NCBI RefSeq assembly: GCF_007197645.1
Contig: NZ_VKGK01000035.1
Coordinates: 1-58,907 of the forward strand
DNA: 58,907 nucleotides
Reading direction: 5' to 3'
Source: Shewanella hanedai
GTDB lineage: Bacteria; Pseudomonadota; Gammaproteobacteria; Enterobacterales; Shewanellaceae
In this document: positions 37,561 through 45,910 of the stretch, one piece after another
Layout of the letters: every line of letters starts with the position of its first letter
How positions within the stretch are numbered: the first letter of the stretch is position 1
Notes under the pieces: model-generated
The model's input: the letters and a program-made list of their open reading frames with translations, nothing else
What the model was told of the DNA's origin: nothing
Database searches by the model: none
Made by a program: the position numbers and the translations under genes

Positions 37561-38127
37561 GTGGTGACTAAGAGTTCAGAGGGAACGTTTGAGAACACGA
37601 ATGGTTCCGACGTGGATGATACCGTTGATTGGTGTCATGTCCGAGAAAGTATAAAGGTAATAATATTAGCCATGGCGCAGATAGAGCTGTCATTAACTGA
37701 TGGTGAGCACAATGTCACCAGTCTGGGGGCACTGTTTACCGATATGGCAGAGCACTTAGGTGAGGTGAATGATTTCCTGTCTACGCAGAGCAATACCCCT
37801 GTTCTAGTTATGGCACATAGTACCATTCTGGTCGATAAAGTGAACGAGGGAGTGGTTGCTTTTCAGTTCTATGATCGTATTTCGCAGCGTCTACAACATG
37901 TGATCATGGGTTTGGCTTTGATGGAAGAAGTGCTAAACAGTAAAGAGCGCAGAATATCGCCTGAAGCATGGCAGAAACTGCAAGATAGGATTCAGGATAG
38001 TTATTCACTTGACTGCGAAAGGAAAATGTTCGAGCTTCTACTGAAAGGTACGCCTGTTAGTGAAGTATTAGAGCAATATAAAGAAGAACATCAAAAAACC
38101 ACAGAGGATGATATTGAACTGTTTTAA
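37561..38127 (+). CDS. Helical protein of unknown function
   Basis: About 188 residues, soluble and helical, with a motif VVAFQFYDRISQRLQHVIMG (about residues 100-120) reminiscent of the Q-F-x-D...Q helix of CheZ-type and receptor-associated helical bundles. That resemblance is weak. I prefer GTG at 37561, six bases after GGAG, over ATG at 37531, which lacks a ribosome binding site. The gene overlaps the next one by 20 bases, so they form a pair. A link to signalling is only a suggestion. Confidence 0.6.
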   Translation: MVTKSSEGTFENTNGSDVDDTVDWCHVRESIKVIILAMAQIELSLTDGEHNVTSLGALFTDMAEHLGEVNDFLSTQSNTPVLVMAHSTILVDKVNEGVVAFQFYDRISQRLQHVIMGLALMEEVLNSKERRISPEAWQKLQDRIQDSYSLDCERKMFELLLKGTPVSEVLEQYKEEHQKTTEDDIELF

Positions 38128-38620
38128 GTATGGGGTATTTTTTTGTCTATTTTTACCCATTACAACATGGGCCGAGAGAGCCAATTTTAGTGAGTTTTGC
38201 AGTGCGCTCGACGGTCAATGGCAGGGCAGTTCTGCTAAGTTAAAACAGAAACCGATACAAACTCATGTCAATGCAGTCTGTTCTGATGATAAGCGTCAGC
38301 TGATCTTAACGGTTAACCCCAGCGCAAAACATCCATTTAGTGAAACATGGTGGTTTAGAGTTCGAGGTGATTCTACCTTTTTGATCTATTTCGACGGTGT
38401 CGATGAAGATAAGGAGCAGGAGTTTAGCCTTTACGTTAATCAAGGCAGTTATTCGTTATTAGGTGAAGGCAAGTTGAACAGACGCCCAGCGCTTATTCAA
38501 CTGAGGTTCGATGCTAAAGAATTTGGATGGCTTTGGCTGCAAAATATGCAGTATTTGGATGACGACAGTGATCGTTATCTTTTTTATCGAGGGATCGAGA
38601 TGATCCCTGTTGCAAACTAG
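38108..38620 (+). CDS. Secreted protein of unknown function
   Basis: 170 residues with a short signal peptide (cleavage near TTWA, about residue 22) and a lipocalin-like or beta-rich remainder (DGQWQGSSAKL, SETWWFRVRG, FLIYFDGVDED). No family recognised. The ATG at 38108 overlaps the previous gene by 20 bases; GAGG touches it, so TTG at 38114 may be used instead. It ends 16 bases before the convergent trmL gene, with no obvious terminator between. Confidence 0.6.
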   Translation: MILNCFKYGVFFCLFLPITTWAERANFSEFCSALDGQWQGSSAKLKQKPIQTHVNAVCSDDKRQLILTVNPSAKHPFSETWWFRVRGDSTFLIYFDGVDEDKEQEFSLYVNQGSYSLLGEGKLNRRPALIQLRFDAKEFGWLWLQNMQYLDDDSDRYLFYRGIEMIPVAN

Positions 38621-38636
38621 TGTTGCTGCCCCCTAA

Positions 38637-39101
38637 TTATACTGCCCCTTCGAATCCTATTTGTCTCCAAGCTTCATAACTAATAATCGCAACCGCATTG
38701 GACAAGTTTAAACTGCGGCTTGATGGTGTCATGGGAATTTTAAGACGTTGGCTGGTTGGTAAAGACTCGATAATCTCAATAGGTAATCCACGGGTTTCAG
38801 GCCCAAAGAGCAATACATCTTCTTTCTCAAAACTCAGTTCCGTGTGCGGTCGACTGCCTTTGGTAGTACAAGCCATAATGCGCTTGCCTTCCATCGCTTC
38901 AAGAAAAGCCTCGAAATTTTTATGGTGAGTGACATTGGCCAAATCAGCATAGTCTAACCCTGCACGGCGCAGTTTCTTATCTTCTAAATCGAAACCTAAT
39001 GGCTCAATCAAATGCAGTTTGCAGCCGTTATTAGCGATTAATCGGATGATATTACCGGTATTCGGAGCGATTTCGGGTTCGTAAAGCGCGATATGAAACA
39101 T
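38637..39101 (-). CDS. trmL: tRNA (cytidine/uridine-2'-O-)-methyltransferase TrmL
   Basis: A 154-residue SPOUT-class methyltransferase that 2'-O-methylates the wobble base (position 34) of tRNA-Leu isoacceptors. The sequence is a textbook match: ALYEPEIAPNTGNIIRL at the N terminus, LLFGPETRGLP and SLNLSNAVAIISYEAWRQ in the knotted SAM-binding C terminus. Length fits the family. Divergent from a LysR gene. Confidence 0.96.
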   Translation of the reverse strand: MFHIALYEPEIAPNTGNIIRLIANNGCKLHLIEPLGFDLEDKKLRRAGLDYADLANVTHHKNFEAFLEAMEGKRIMACTTKGSRPHTELSFEKEDVLLFGPETRGLPIEIIESLPTSQRLKIPMTPSSRSLNLSNAVAIISYEAWRQIGFEGAV

Positions 39102-39267
39102 GCTGGCCTGCCTAAATAATAAAGAGCCGTGATTATACGGTAAAAAATGAAGCAGCGGAAAACTTCAGTGAGGCGAGTCGTGATTATGGGGCTTAGTAAT
39201 ATACCGCATCGATGTTTACGTCTATATTCCAGTTGATGAATACAGCACCCGTTCAAAGGAAGTCTTA

Positions 39268-40218
39268 ATGGATCTCGCTAAACTCTCTCGGATCAGCATG
39301 AAGCACCTGATCACTCTACATGTGATGTTAGATACCTTAAGTGTGACTGCAAGTGCTGAGCGTTTATGCCTGAGTCCATCTTCGGTGAGTAAAACCCTTG
39401 CCCAGTTAAGACTCAGTTTGAATGACGAGCTCTTTTACCGTCATGGCAACAAGCTGGTGGCCACACCTTTAGCCCGTCGTTTAGGACCGGGCGTGCACCA
39501 GATTATTAATGATATGAATCAAATCATCACCCAAGAAACTTTTAATCCAGCTCACTATGAGGGACGTTTCTCGCTAGCCATGCGTGAGAGTACCTTTGAA
39601 CTATTGGCGGTAAAATTGAGCGCCCATGTCCTTAATTTAGCTCCCAATATTCGCTTAGATATCTGCTCTAAAGATACCGTAGGTTTCGATGGTTTAGTGA
39701 AGGGGGCGTTGGATTTCATTATATTGCCCCACGATTTAAGCCAGCCGCCTATTTCACGCAGTGAACTGGTATGGGAAACTTTGATTAACGATGAGATGGT
39801 TTGCTTGATGAATCCAGAACATCCATTAGCTACTCAAACACTAATGACCCTGGATAATTACTTAGATTATAGCCATATTGGTATTGCTGACGCTGATCTG
39901 AATACCCCATTTTTTGAGATGTTACTGGCTCAACAGGCCTACAATAGGGTGGTGCCTATATCAGTACCTGATTTTGGCTGTGCCGCCTTGATGTGTCATC
40001 ACAGTGAGCTTTTGTTTACCTGTTCTCGCCGTTGGGCTGAATCAGCACTTCAGGCGCGAGGGTTAGTGACTAAAGCGTTACCACTTGATTATGGCGAAGT
40101 GGCCTATAGCCTTGTGTGGCACAGGCAGAGTATGAATGATCCCGCCCACCGGTGGTTGTATGAGCAGATAGTAGCGTTTACCACACAAGAATTTAGCAGC
40201 CTTCGAATGAAGGTTTAA
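39268..40218 (+). CDS. LysR-family regulator
   Basis: A 316-residue LysR protein with the helix-turn-helix at residues 8-66 (SVTASAERLCLSPSSVSKTL) and a normal effector domain. AAAGGAAG precedes the ATG by about six bases. It belongs to the same LysR branch as the proteins at 25128 and 48457 (shared ISMKHLITLHVML / LDLNLLVILQ style start). It faces away from trmL, which is not a likely target, and there is no gene close downstream. The target is unknown. Confidence 0.88.
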   Translation: MDLAKLSRISMKHLITLHVMLDTLSVTASAERLCLSPSSVSKTLAQLRLSLNDELFYRHGNKLVATPLARRLGPGVHQIINDMNQIITQETFNPAHYEGRFSLAMRESTFELLAVKLSAHVLNLAPNIRLDICSKDTVGFDGLVKGALDFIILPHDLSQPPISRSELVWETLINDEMVCLMNPEHPLATQTLMTLDNYLDYSHIGIADADLNTPFFEMLLAQQAYNRVVPISVPDFGCAALMCHHSELLFTCSRRWAESALQARGLVTKALPLDYGEVAYSLVWHRQSMNDPAHRWLYEQIVAFTTQEFSSLRMKV

Positions 40219-40435
40219 TTTACATTTATTGATGAATATCCGATTGTATTGTTATTTGATGGTGTCTTAGAAAGTCTTACTCACATTGCAGTTTATTGCC
40301 TCCAGCAGGGTAATGTGTCGTTTATTCAGTTAGACCTTGTAGTGAATAACTTTTATATATGTGACTTTAATGCTTATAAGTAGCGTTAACGATTTAAAGG
40401 TCCTGTTTTAACAGCATTTAAACGTAAAAAAATAA

Positions 40436-40467
40436 AAGTTTGACGTGGGTCACATTATTTTGATAGT
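40436..40467 (+). promoter_or_regulatory. CRP-like site and promoter of the small-RNA candidate
   Basis: TTTGA-CGTGGG-TCACA (40439-40454) matches the CRP consensus TGTGA-N6-TCACA with one mismatch. TTGACG (40440-40445) and GATAGT (40462-40467), 16 bases apart, could be -35 and -10 boxes, giving a start near 40475. The overlap of site and -35 box would mean repression unless another -10 is used. Confidence 0.45.
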
Positions 40468-40474
40468 GTGAAGT

Positions 40475-40743
40475 TAGCAGTTTAGGTCGGGGTTTTCATT
40501 GATATAACGAAGACTCAATCAACTGGGAGTTCGACATTAGCCCGCTACGCTGGCTGAGCCGGATTCGACAGTGCTGAGGCATTGCTATTAGAAGCTTCGA
40601 CCGGGCTACTTTTCAATCCGACTTATGTAGAACACTATCGGATACAACTAAAGGCCCTTACAGGTAACTTTAGTAAGCCTAACAAATCTATATTTGTGTT
40701 AGGCAGCAAAACAAAAAAGCATCCCACAGGGATGCTTTTTTTT
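40475..40743 (+). ncRNA. Probable trans-acting small RNA, novel
   Basis: About 265 non-coding bases between a promoter-like sequence and a strong intrinsic terminator. The predicted stems include GCCCG/CGGGC, AGTGC/GCATT, ATCCGA/TCGGAT, CTTAC/GTAAG, and GCCTAAC/GTTAGGC with AAAT/ATTT. The word TTCGAC occurs three times (40530-40535, 40564-40569, 40596-40601), 34 and 32 bases apart, as in RNAs with repeated target-binding sites. I cannot match it to 6S, tmRNA, RNase P, GcvB, Spot 42, Qrr or CsrB. Confidence 0.5.
40719..40743 (+). terminator. Strong Rho-independent terminator
   Basis: GCATCCC (40719-40725) pairs with GGGATGC (40729-40735) around ACA, flanked by an A tract and followed by eight T residues (40736-40743). 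No protein gene precedes it, which points to a non-coding transcript. Confidence 0.9.
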
Positions 40744-40837
40744 GCTTAAATTTCGGACTCAAATTTAGTTAAGTTGCACTTGAGGGCAGAGTTAAACTTC
40801 GTTTGATAAAGGTCATTGCCTTGCCACTTATCAGGCT

Positions 40838-41118
40838 GCGCCTGAACTCTATAGTTAGACTGTGCCTAACAACTAAAGTCGTGGGATTCCATCCCACACC
40901 CGGGCAAGGAGGACTGCTCGTCCTTATCCTCCTTGCATCCACCATGACGCCCCGACGAAGTTACATGCATTAGGTACGGGTCTCATGCTCCAACAAAAAT
41001 CGCCTAACGACTCAGATGGGACATCCATGTCCCCCCGAGCCTGAACCATCATCCATGATGGCTCTACGGCATTTTTATCTGCGCATTTCGTCAACTTCGA
41101 TGGGGAATGTGTGTCCCC
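40838..41118. repeat. Hairpin chain with CATCCATG-type cores
   Basis: A series of palindromes with different stems: GTTAG/CTAAC near 40855-40871, GTGGGAT-TCC-ATCCCAC (40881-40897), GCAAGGAGGA/TCCTCCTTGC (40904-40913 with 40927-40936), GGGACAT-CC-ATGTCCC (41018-41033), CCATCAT-CC-ATGATGG (41046-41061) and GGGGA/TCCCC (41102-41106 with 41114-41118). Two share the core CATCCATG (or its shifted form ATCCAT) while the outer stem bases differ but stay complementary. Confidence 0.55.
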
Positions 41119-41245
41119 TGTAAGTAGAATGTGGCCAATTAACACTTACTAATCAACAACTCTTATTAGGTTTTAAAAGGTAGTTGATTGATAATAAATA
41201 TTCACCATTTAGCCAGTGTTTACATATTTTAAAGGTTGAGCATAT

Positions 41246-41848
41246 TTGAAAATTATATTCTTTATGGGTGGTATCTTGATTGCAGTACTTTTTCTGCTGA
41301 TAGGAGTTGCCATCGGAGTTTCATTTGATGACACAACTGAAGAGTTCTTAGCTTTGATACAAGCTATGTCTTCCGTTGGAGGCGTCATAATCACAGCGTG
41401 TACGATGCTTATTGCTCTATTTGCTCTCCATACATGGAAAAGTCAGTTTGATCACGCAGAGAAGTTTAAATCCATAGTTAATTTAGAAACTCAGTTAAGG
41501 TTGCTATATCAATCATTTGATGAATACTTAGATATCTACACGAAGGTAACTGTATACAACCATCAGAAGGATTATTTAGATTTACGCGCGAACTTTAACT
41601 TACAACTGGCGACATTTGATCGGTCAATGGACTTTTCTTTAAGTTTTTTGTCGTCACAAGAGCAAGATAAATTTAATCAATTATTTACAAAATCTAAAGA
41701 TATATTTAATAGTGCAGTCGGGTTGGTTAATTCTAACCATAGCTGCGTAGACTCTACTGAATTTGAAAATTTAATAGTCGAAAAAGACAAAAAAATTACA
41801 CAAAGCTACATATGTTTTAAGAATCTATTAAGAAGTGTGCGAAAATAA
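41246..41848 (+). CDS. Orphan two-helix membrane protein, unknown
   Basis: About 200 residues, AT-rich compared with its neighbours. There are two N-terminal membrane helices (about 3-26 and 40-64), and the rest is soluble and helical, with a likely coiled coil (KSIVNLETQLRLLYQSFDEYL). No family recognised. The start is TTG at 41246, ten bases after AAAGG; ATG at 41264 is the alternative. It has its own terminator and is flanked on both sides by the CATGGATG-type hairpin arrays. Base composition and isolation suggest acquired DNA; a defence or stress role would be speculation. Confidence 0.6.
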   Translation: MKIIFFMGGILIAVLFLLIGVAIGVSFDDTTEEFLALIQAMSSVGGVIITACTMLIALFALHTWKSQFDHAEKFKSIVNLETQLRLLYQSFDEYLDIYTKVTVYNHQKDYLDLRANFNLQLATFDRSMDFSLSFLSSQEQDKFNQLFTKSKDIFNSAVGLVNSNHSCVDSTEFENLIVEKDKKITQSYICFKNLLRSVRK

Positions 41849-41868
41849 TTAGATTCTTGTGTTCGGTT

Positions 41869-41899
41869 AAAAACACAGCCGCCTCGGTTTTGTGTTTTT
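41869..41899 (+). terminator. Terminator of the orphan membrane protein gene
   Basis: AAAAACACA (41869-41877) pairs perfectly with TGTGTTTTT (41891-41899), with an inner CCG/CGG stem. The T tract lies within the right arm. A second inverted repeat, AAGAATCTA/TAGATTCTT, spans the gene's stop codon just upstream. Confidence 0.75.
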
Positions 41900-42201
41900 C
41901 TAACCTAGTGTAGATGCGGCCGTGACCGTCTATGACATGGACGTCATGGCCGAGCTTCCATGGATGGACTTGCAGCGTGTCACGGCAGTGTCTCCACATA
42001 CGCCGGCTGCAAGCCATTGGAACCACAGATGCAGGAAGCTGATTCCCTGTATCAAATGACTAGGAGACTAAAGGTTACATCGCTTTAGATATAACTAGCG
42101 GTGAATTCTCGCATATGAACCTACACATAAGATGTGGAATATTATGACTCACTTACCGAGTACTCATTTCCGATGAAATCTGACGAGGCTTAGATCCAAG
42201 C
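41900..42201. repeat. Second hairpin array with CATGGAYG cores
   Basis: GCCGTGAC (41919-41926) pairs with GTCACGGC (41979-41986). It encloses ATGA-CATGGACG-TCAT (41932-41947) and an imperfect AGCTTC-CATGGATG-GACTT hairpin after it. CTTGCAGC (41969-41976) can alternatively pair with GCTGCAAG (42006-42013). From about 42060 to 42201 nothing further is recognised. No gene. Confidence 0.5.
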
Positions 42202-43080
42202 CTACAAATAAACATTGGGTAACACCAGGTTAGTCACACCACGTTCAGTTAGCCGTGCCGCTAACTCAAGCATCTGTGCTTCACTGCAAGTGCCCCATTG
42301 GCGGGCTTCGCCTGTGACACCGTGATGTTGAAAGGCGTTGAGTTTGATTCGAACGCTGTTAGGTAACTGCTTAAGATAGGTTGCGACGGCCTCTATCTCA
42401 GAATCGAAGTCGCTGATATTGGGGATATGTAATAAGCGCACTTCATATAACTTTGCGTGTTGTGATAACAGTTCGAGTGATTGAAACACTCTGTGATGGT
42501 CGCGGCCGGTAATATATCTGTGTGTTTCTTCCTGCCACGCTTTTAGATCGATCATCGCACCATCGAGAACAGGAAGTAACTTGTGCCAGCCACTGATGCT
42601 TAAGCTGCCATTGGTGTCGATCATACAAGTAAGGTGACTTAACGCTTCAGTGGATTTAATCGCTTTAAACAGTTCGATAATAAAGGGCAGCTGCAAACTT
42701 GCTTCGCCGCCGCTGACTGTGATGCCGTTGATAAAGTGGCGTTGATGGTGAATCAGCGTGACTAGAGAGTCGATACCGTATTGACGTGTCTTTGGGCTAG
42801 ATTGCTTAGGACATACCGATAAACATATATCGCATTGAGTACAAAGGTCGCTATCCCAATTTATTCGCGAGATACCTTTTGTCGTCACTAACGTCAGTGC
42901 CTGTGTAGGGCAAGTGGAAATGCAGTCACCACAATGATCACACCAATTGATGGTATGAGGATTGTGGCAGTTCTTGCAGTTATAATTGCACCCTTGCAGG
43001 AAGATAACGAGCCTGCTTCCAGGCCCGTCAACACAAGAAAAAGGCAATATCTGACTGACGGTTGCCAGTTTATTCTGCAT
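42202..43080 (-). CDS. yjjW: Glycyl radical enzyme activase YjjW
   Basis: A 292-residue radical SAM protein that installs the glycyl radical on its partner YjjI. The radical SAM cluster is CNYNCKNC (about residues 30-37). Two ferredoxin-type cysteine sets follow (CDHCGDCISTCP and CTQCDICLSVCP), typical of activases of this group. The TVSGGEASLQ motif that helps bind SAM is at about 120. It overlaps the end of yjjI by 11 bases, so the proteins are made together. Oxygen-sensitive, so active only in anoxia. Confidence 0.93.
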   Translation of the reverse strand: MQNKLATVSQILPFSCVDGPGSRLVIFLQGCNYNCKNCHNPHTINWCDHCGDCISTCPTQALTLVTTKGISRINWDSDLCTQCDICLSVCPKQSSPKTRQYGIDSLVTLIHHQRHFINGITVSGGEASLQLPFIIELFKAIKSTEALSHLTCMIDTNGSLSISGWHKLLPVLDGAMIDLKAWQEETHRYITGRDHHRVFQSLELLSQHAKLYEVRLLHIPNISDFDSEIEAVATYLKQLPNSVRIKLNAFQHHGVTGEARQWGTCSEAQMLELAARLTERGVTNLVLPNVYL

Positions 43081-44638
43081 AGTTAGGCGATAACTCTTGT
43101 GCAGCGACTCTCGGTTTTCGGTTCAAAATACCCGTCACTTCAGCTGCCTCTGCGCCTAGCCCTGTGGTATTGGTTCGGGAGCCTTGCTGTTTAAAGGTTG
43201 CGATATCAGAAAGCTTGATCATGTAACCCGTGACTCGAACCAGATCATTGGATGCAACGTTAGCGGTAAACTCTCTAAATCCTAAACTTAATGCACCTTT
43301 GCAGAGCTGGAACATGGCTTGTGAATTGTATTTCACGGTTTCATCAATGGTGAGAATGTCACTGATCCCTGAGGTGTAGTATTGATGATGTTCGGCTAAC
43401 GCTTGAATATGGGCTATTGGGTTGGGCTCTGTTCCGTAAGGAATACGAACGCCGGGAGTGACATCTTTATCTATGCTAATGCCGCCTTGTGAGTGCAACA
43501 GGGCGCGGCCATGGTAGCCGTAGGTGACTGGCGTTGACTTAACTATGGTATCCAGCGCTTTAGAGATGCGGTGCCCGAGTTGGTTTGCTGTTTGATTATG
43601 ACCATAGTGTTTACTTGGTTTCTCAAGATCATTTTCAGTTAATTCGGGATTGTTCTGCAGGATATTAACTGCTTCAGCCATACCGTAAATGCCGAACATC
43701 GGGGCGAAACGGGACTCTTCGATTAAGCCCTCTTTGACTAAAAAGCTATTGAAAAAATTTGACTCTTCATGGAGGAACTTAGCCCGGGTTTCTATTAATT
43801 CGTAAGTTAACTGACAGTAGTGAGGCAAAGTATTGGCAAAGAAATCTTCAACATTCAGTGCCTTTAATGCTACTTCCTTGAGGTTGAGGCGGACTAAAGT
43901 GTTCGCGCCTCCTGCTAAAGGGAGTGAGTTATAACAGCTGACAATCCCGAAGCCTTGGCCATCATAGGCTTTAGCGTGAATAGGGTAGTTGGCAATATGC
44001 GGTTTGCTGCATTCGCAGATGTTACTCGTAGCGATCTGTAATAGGTCATCAGGCGTAATGTCGGGGTCGTACATAAAGGTTAGGTTTGGCGCGATCTGTT
44101 TGAGCTCAGCATCAATTCGTAAAATAGTACGGCAGATAATGTTATCGCTCGGGCCAATATTCACATGCATAAAGGCATCGGGAAGGGTGCGATCTAACAT
44201 TATCCAGAAGAGCTTGAGCTTACGGTAAATGCTTTCAGCGTCAACGCCATCAGTGTAAGGCATTAAGATGTCATCTAATTGTCCTAGATAAACAGGAATA
44301 CTTGTGACCGATGGGACATGGTGGTAGATAATCGTTAACGCATTAAGGGCTTCATCTAAATTGGTGGCTTGTGTCAGCTCTAAATATTGAGAACCCTGCT
44401 GCAGGTATTTGGCGTAATCTGGCAGTACATATCGAGGTTTAAAAGGTGCGTGGCCTTCAAACATATCACAGATAATCCCCGCTTCTTTTGCTTGGTTGAT
44501 CTCTTTAGATATGGGCAGATAAGGTAAGCTGGCTTCCGCGGCTAACGCTAAATAGTTAGATTTTTGTTTTGGTGATAAATTAGGGTCGCTTATGATCTTA
44601 ACTAGGTTATCTTGAAAAGCCATCGGGGTAATATCCAT
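43070..44638 (-). CDS. yjjI: YjjI-family glycyl radical enzyme
   Basis: A 522-residue member of the YjjI group, shorter than pyruvate formate-lyase-type enzymes. The C-terminal glycyl radical motif is visible as RVTGYMIKLSDIA, with the glycine at about 488. A candidate catalytic cysteine is in FGIVSCYNSLPL. The reaction is unknown. Start: ATG at 44638 is used, and ATG at 44623 is also possible; neither has a strong ribosome binding site. It is divergent from acuI, so the shared 254-base gap may coordinate both under anaerobic conditions; that is inference. Confidence 0.92.
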   Translation of the reverse strand: MDITPMAFQDNLVKIISDPNLSPKQKSNYLALAAEASLPYLPISKEINQAKEAGIICDMFEGHAPFKPRYVLPDYAKYLQQGSQYLELTQATNLDEALNALTIIYHHVPSVTSIPVYLGQLDDILMPYTDGVDAESIYRKLKLFWIMLDRTLPDAFMHVNIGPSDNIICRTILRIDAELKQIAPNLTFMYDPDITPDDLLQIATSNICECSKPHIANYPIHAKAYDGQGFGIVSCYNSLPLAGGANTLVRLNLKEVALKALNVEDFFANTLPHYCQLTYELIETRAKFLHEESNFFNSFLVKEGLIEESRFAPMFGIYGMAEAVNILQNNPELTENDLEKPSKHYGHNQTANQLGHRISKALDTIVKSTPVTYGYHGRALLHSQGGISIDKDVTPGVRIPYGTEPNPIAHIQALAEHHQYYTSGISDILTIDETVKYNSQAMFQLCKGALSLGFREFTANVASNDLVRVTGYMIKLSDIATFKQQGSRTNTTGLGAEAAEVTGILNRKPRVAAQELSPNYAE

Positions 44639-44892
44639 CTATTTAGTATGGTTAATATTTTATTCGCTAATCAGTACTCCCATAAAGTGAAAAGCCGTTA
44701 AGCATTCTTTTCGAAAAGAGAAATCCGTAGAGTGAAATCGCACTTTTGGTCGAATTGAGTGTTAGGGGGAAGTGGGATAATGTTATAGAGCACTAATATG
44801 CAGTGGGTACATTAACTCAATGCAAATAATGCACTTCAGTCATGACTTGTGTTCCATTATCATGTCACTTCATCATTTTAGAGAGGTTCACC

Positions 44893-45873
44893 ATGTTCAA
44901 CGCACTTATATTAACTCAAGAGGGTAAATCTACCCTGGCAAATGTTGGTCAGCTTCAGGTATCAGATCTGCCAGAAGGTGAAGTGCTGGTGGACGTTTCA
45001 TGTTCATCACTGAACTACAAAGATGGTTTAGCGGTGACAGGAATAGGGCGTATCATTCGTAATTTCCCTATGGTGCCGGGCATCGATTTTGCGGGTGTTG
45101 TTATTGAATCTTCTGATCTTCGTTATAAAGCGGGCGATCGAGTGATTCTAACTGGCTGGGGAGTGGGTGAAAACCATTGGGGCGGCATGGCTCAAAAAGC
45201 ACGTGTTAACGCAGATTGGTTAGTGCCGATGCCAGAAGCTTGTGATGCCGAAAAGGCGATGATGATTGGCACTGCAGGCTTAACAGCTATGCTTTGTGTG
45301 CAAGCACTTCAGGAAGCAAATATTCAACCTGAGTCAGGTGATATTTTGGTCACAGGTGCCAGTGGTGGCGTGGGTTCAGTAGCAGTTACCTTGTTGGCAC
45401 AACTTGGTTATAAAGTCGTTGCTAGTACTGGTCGAGCTGAAGAAAACAGTGAACTACTTCGCTCACTGGGCGCTGCAGAAGTCATTGAGCGTAGCGAGCT
45501 AGAGCAAGATACTAGGCCGCTAGAAAAGCAACGTTGGGCAGGTGTCGTTGATACTGTAGGTAATAAAGTCCTGGCAACGGCGTTAGCTCAGATGAACTAC
45601 GGCGGCGCAGCTGCAATATGTGGTCTTGCTGGTGGGTTTGCACTGCCAACAACCGTGATGCCATTTATTCTTCGTGGCGTACGCTTACTGGGGGTTGATT
45701 CTGTCTCTTGCCCATTTGAAAAGCGTCAAGCAGCTTGGAAACAAGTACTGGAATTATTGCCTGAAAGCTATTATCAAGCAGCTGGACAAACGATCACTCT
45801 AGATCAAGTTCCTGAATATGCAGATAAGATAGTGAAAGGCCAAGTGACAGGCCGAGTACTCGTAAAGCTGTAA
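44893..45873 (+). CDS. acuI: Acrylyl-CoA reductase AcuI (YhdH)
   Basis: A 326-residue medium-chain dehydrogenase/reductase without structural zinc, closely matching AcuI/YhdH. It reduces acrylyl-CoA to propionyl-CoA with NADPH and protects cells from acrylate made during DMSP catabolism. Key segments are SSLNYKDGLAVTGIGRI near residue 38, the NADPH-binding TGASGGVGSVAV (about 152) and a terminal KGQVTGRVLV. The frame extends to 44842, but the ATG at 44893 follows GAGAGG and starts at the family's usual MFNALIL. The nearby dddY gives this context sense. Confidence 0.92.
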   Translation: MFNALILTQEGKSTLANVGQLQVSDLPEGEVLVDVSCSSLNYKDGLAVTGIGRIIRNFPMVPGIDFAGVVIESSDLRYKAGDRVILTGWGVGENHWGGMAQKARVNADWLVPMPEACDAEKAMMIGTAGLTAMLCVQALQEANIQPESGDILVTGASGGVGSVAVTLLAQLGYKVVASTGRAEENSELLRSLGAAEVIERSELEQDTRPLEKQRWAGVVDTVGNKVLATALAQMNYGGAAAICGLAGGFALPTTVMPFILRGVRLLGVDSVSCPFEKRQAAWKQVLELLPESYYQAAGQTITLDQVPEYADKIVKGQVTGRVLVKL

Positions 45874-45883
45874 TATGTAGAAA

Positions 45884-45910
45884 GTATAGGGAGACAAAAC
45901 CTCCCTATAC
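45884..45910 (+). terminator. Terminator hairpin after acuI
   Basis: GTATAGGGAG (45884-45893) pairs perfectly with CTCCCTATAC (45901-45910) over a 7-base loop, with TTTT shortly after. The remaining gap to 46172 holds the promoter of the lipoprotein gene and nothing else I recognise. Confidence 0.75.

Larger units (their letters stand above)
40219..41245. other. Long gene-free region with structured RNA-like sequence
   Basis: About 1 kb with no credible protein gene. It holds a probable CRP-controlled promoter (40436-40467), a small-RNA-like stretch ending in a strong terminator at 40743, and then a chain of hairpins from about 40800 to 41118. A minus-strand open frame at 40924-41145 translates the hairpins and is judged spurious. 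Confidence 0.6.

Noticed and set aside
40530..40620. tmRNA-like GGATTCGAC word
   Set aside because: The tmRNA 3' acceptor end and tag-coding frame are absent; the match is short.
40676..40704. GCCTAAC...GTTAGGC pair as an integron attC site
   Set aside because: Both core-site consensus words match, but the spacing of under 30 bases is far shorter than an attC, and no integron integrase is present. It fits a stem within the small-RNA candidate better.
40924..41145. Minus-strand open frame across the hairpin chain
   Set aside because: It translates palindromes into repetitive Trp/Met-rich sequence, has no ribosome binding site that stands out, and lies wholly inside the structured region.
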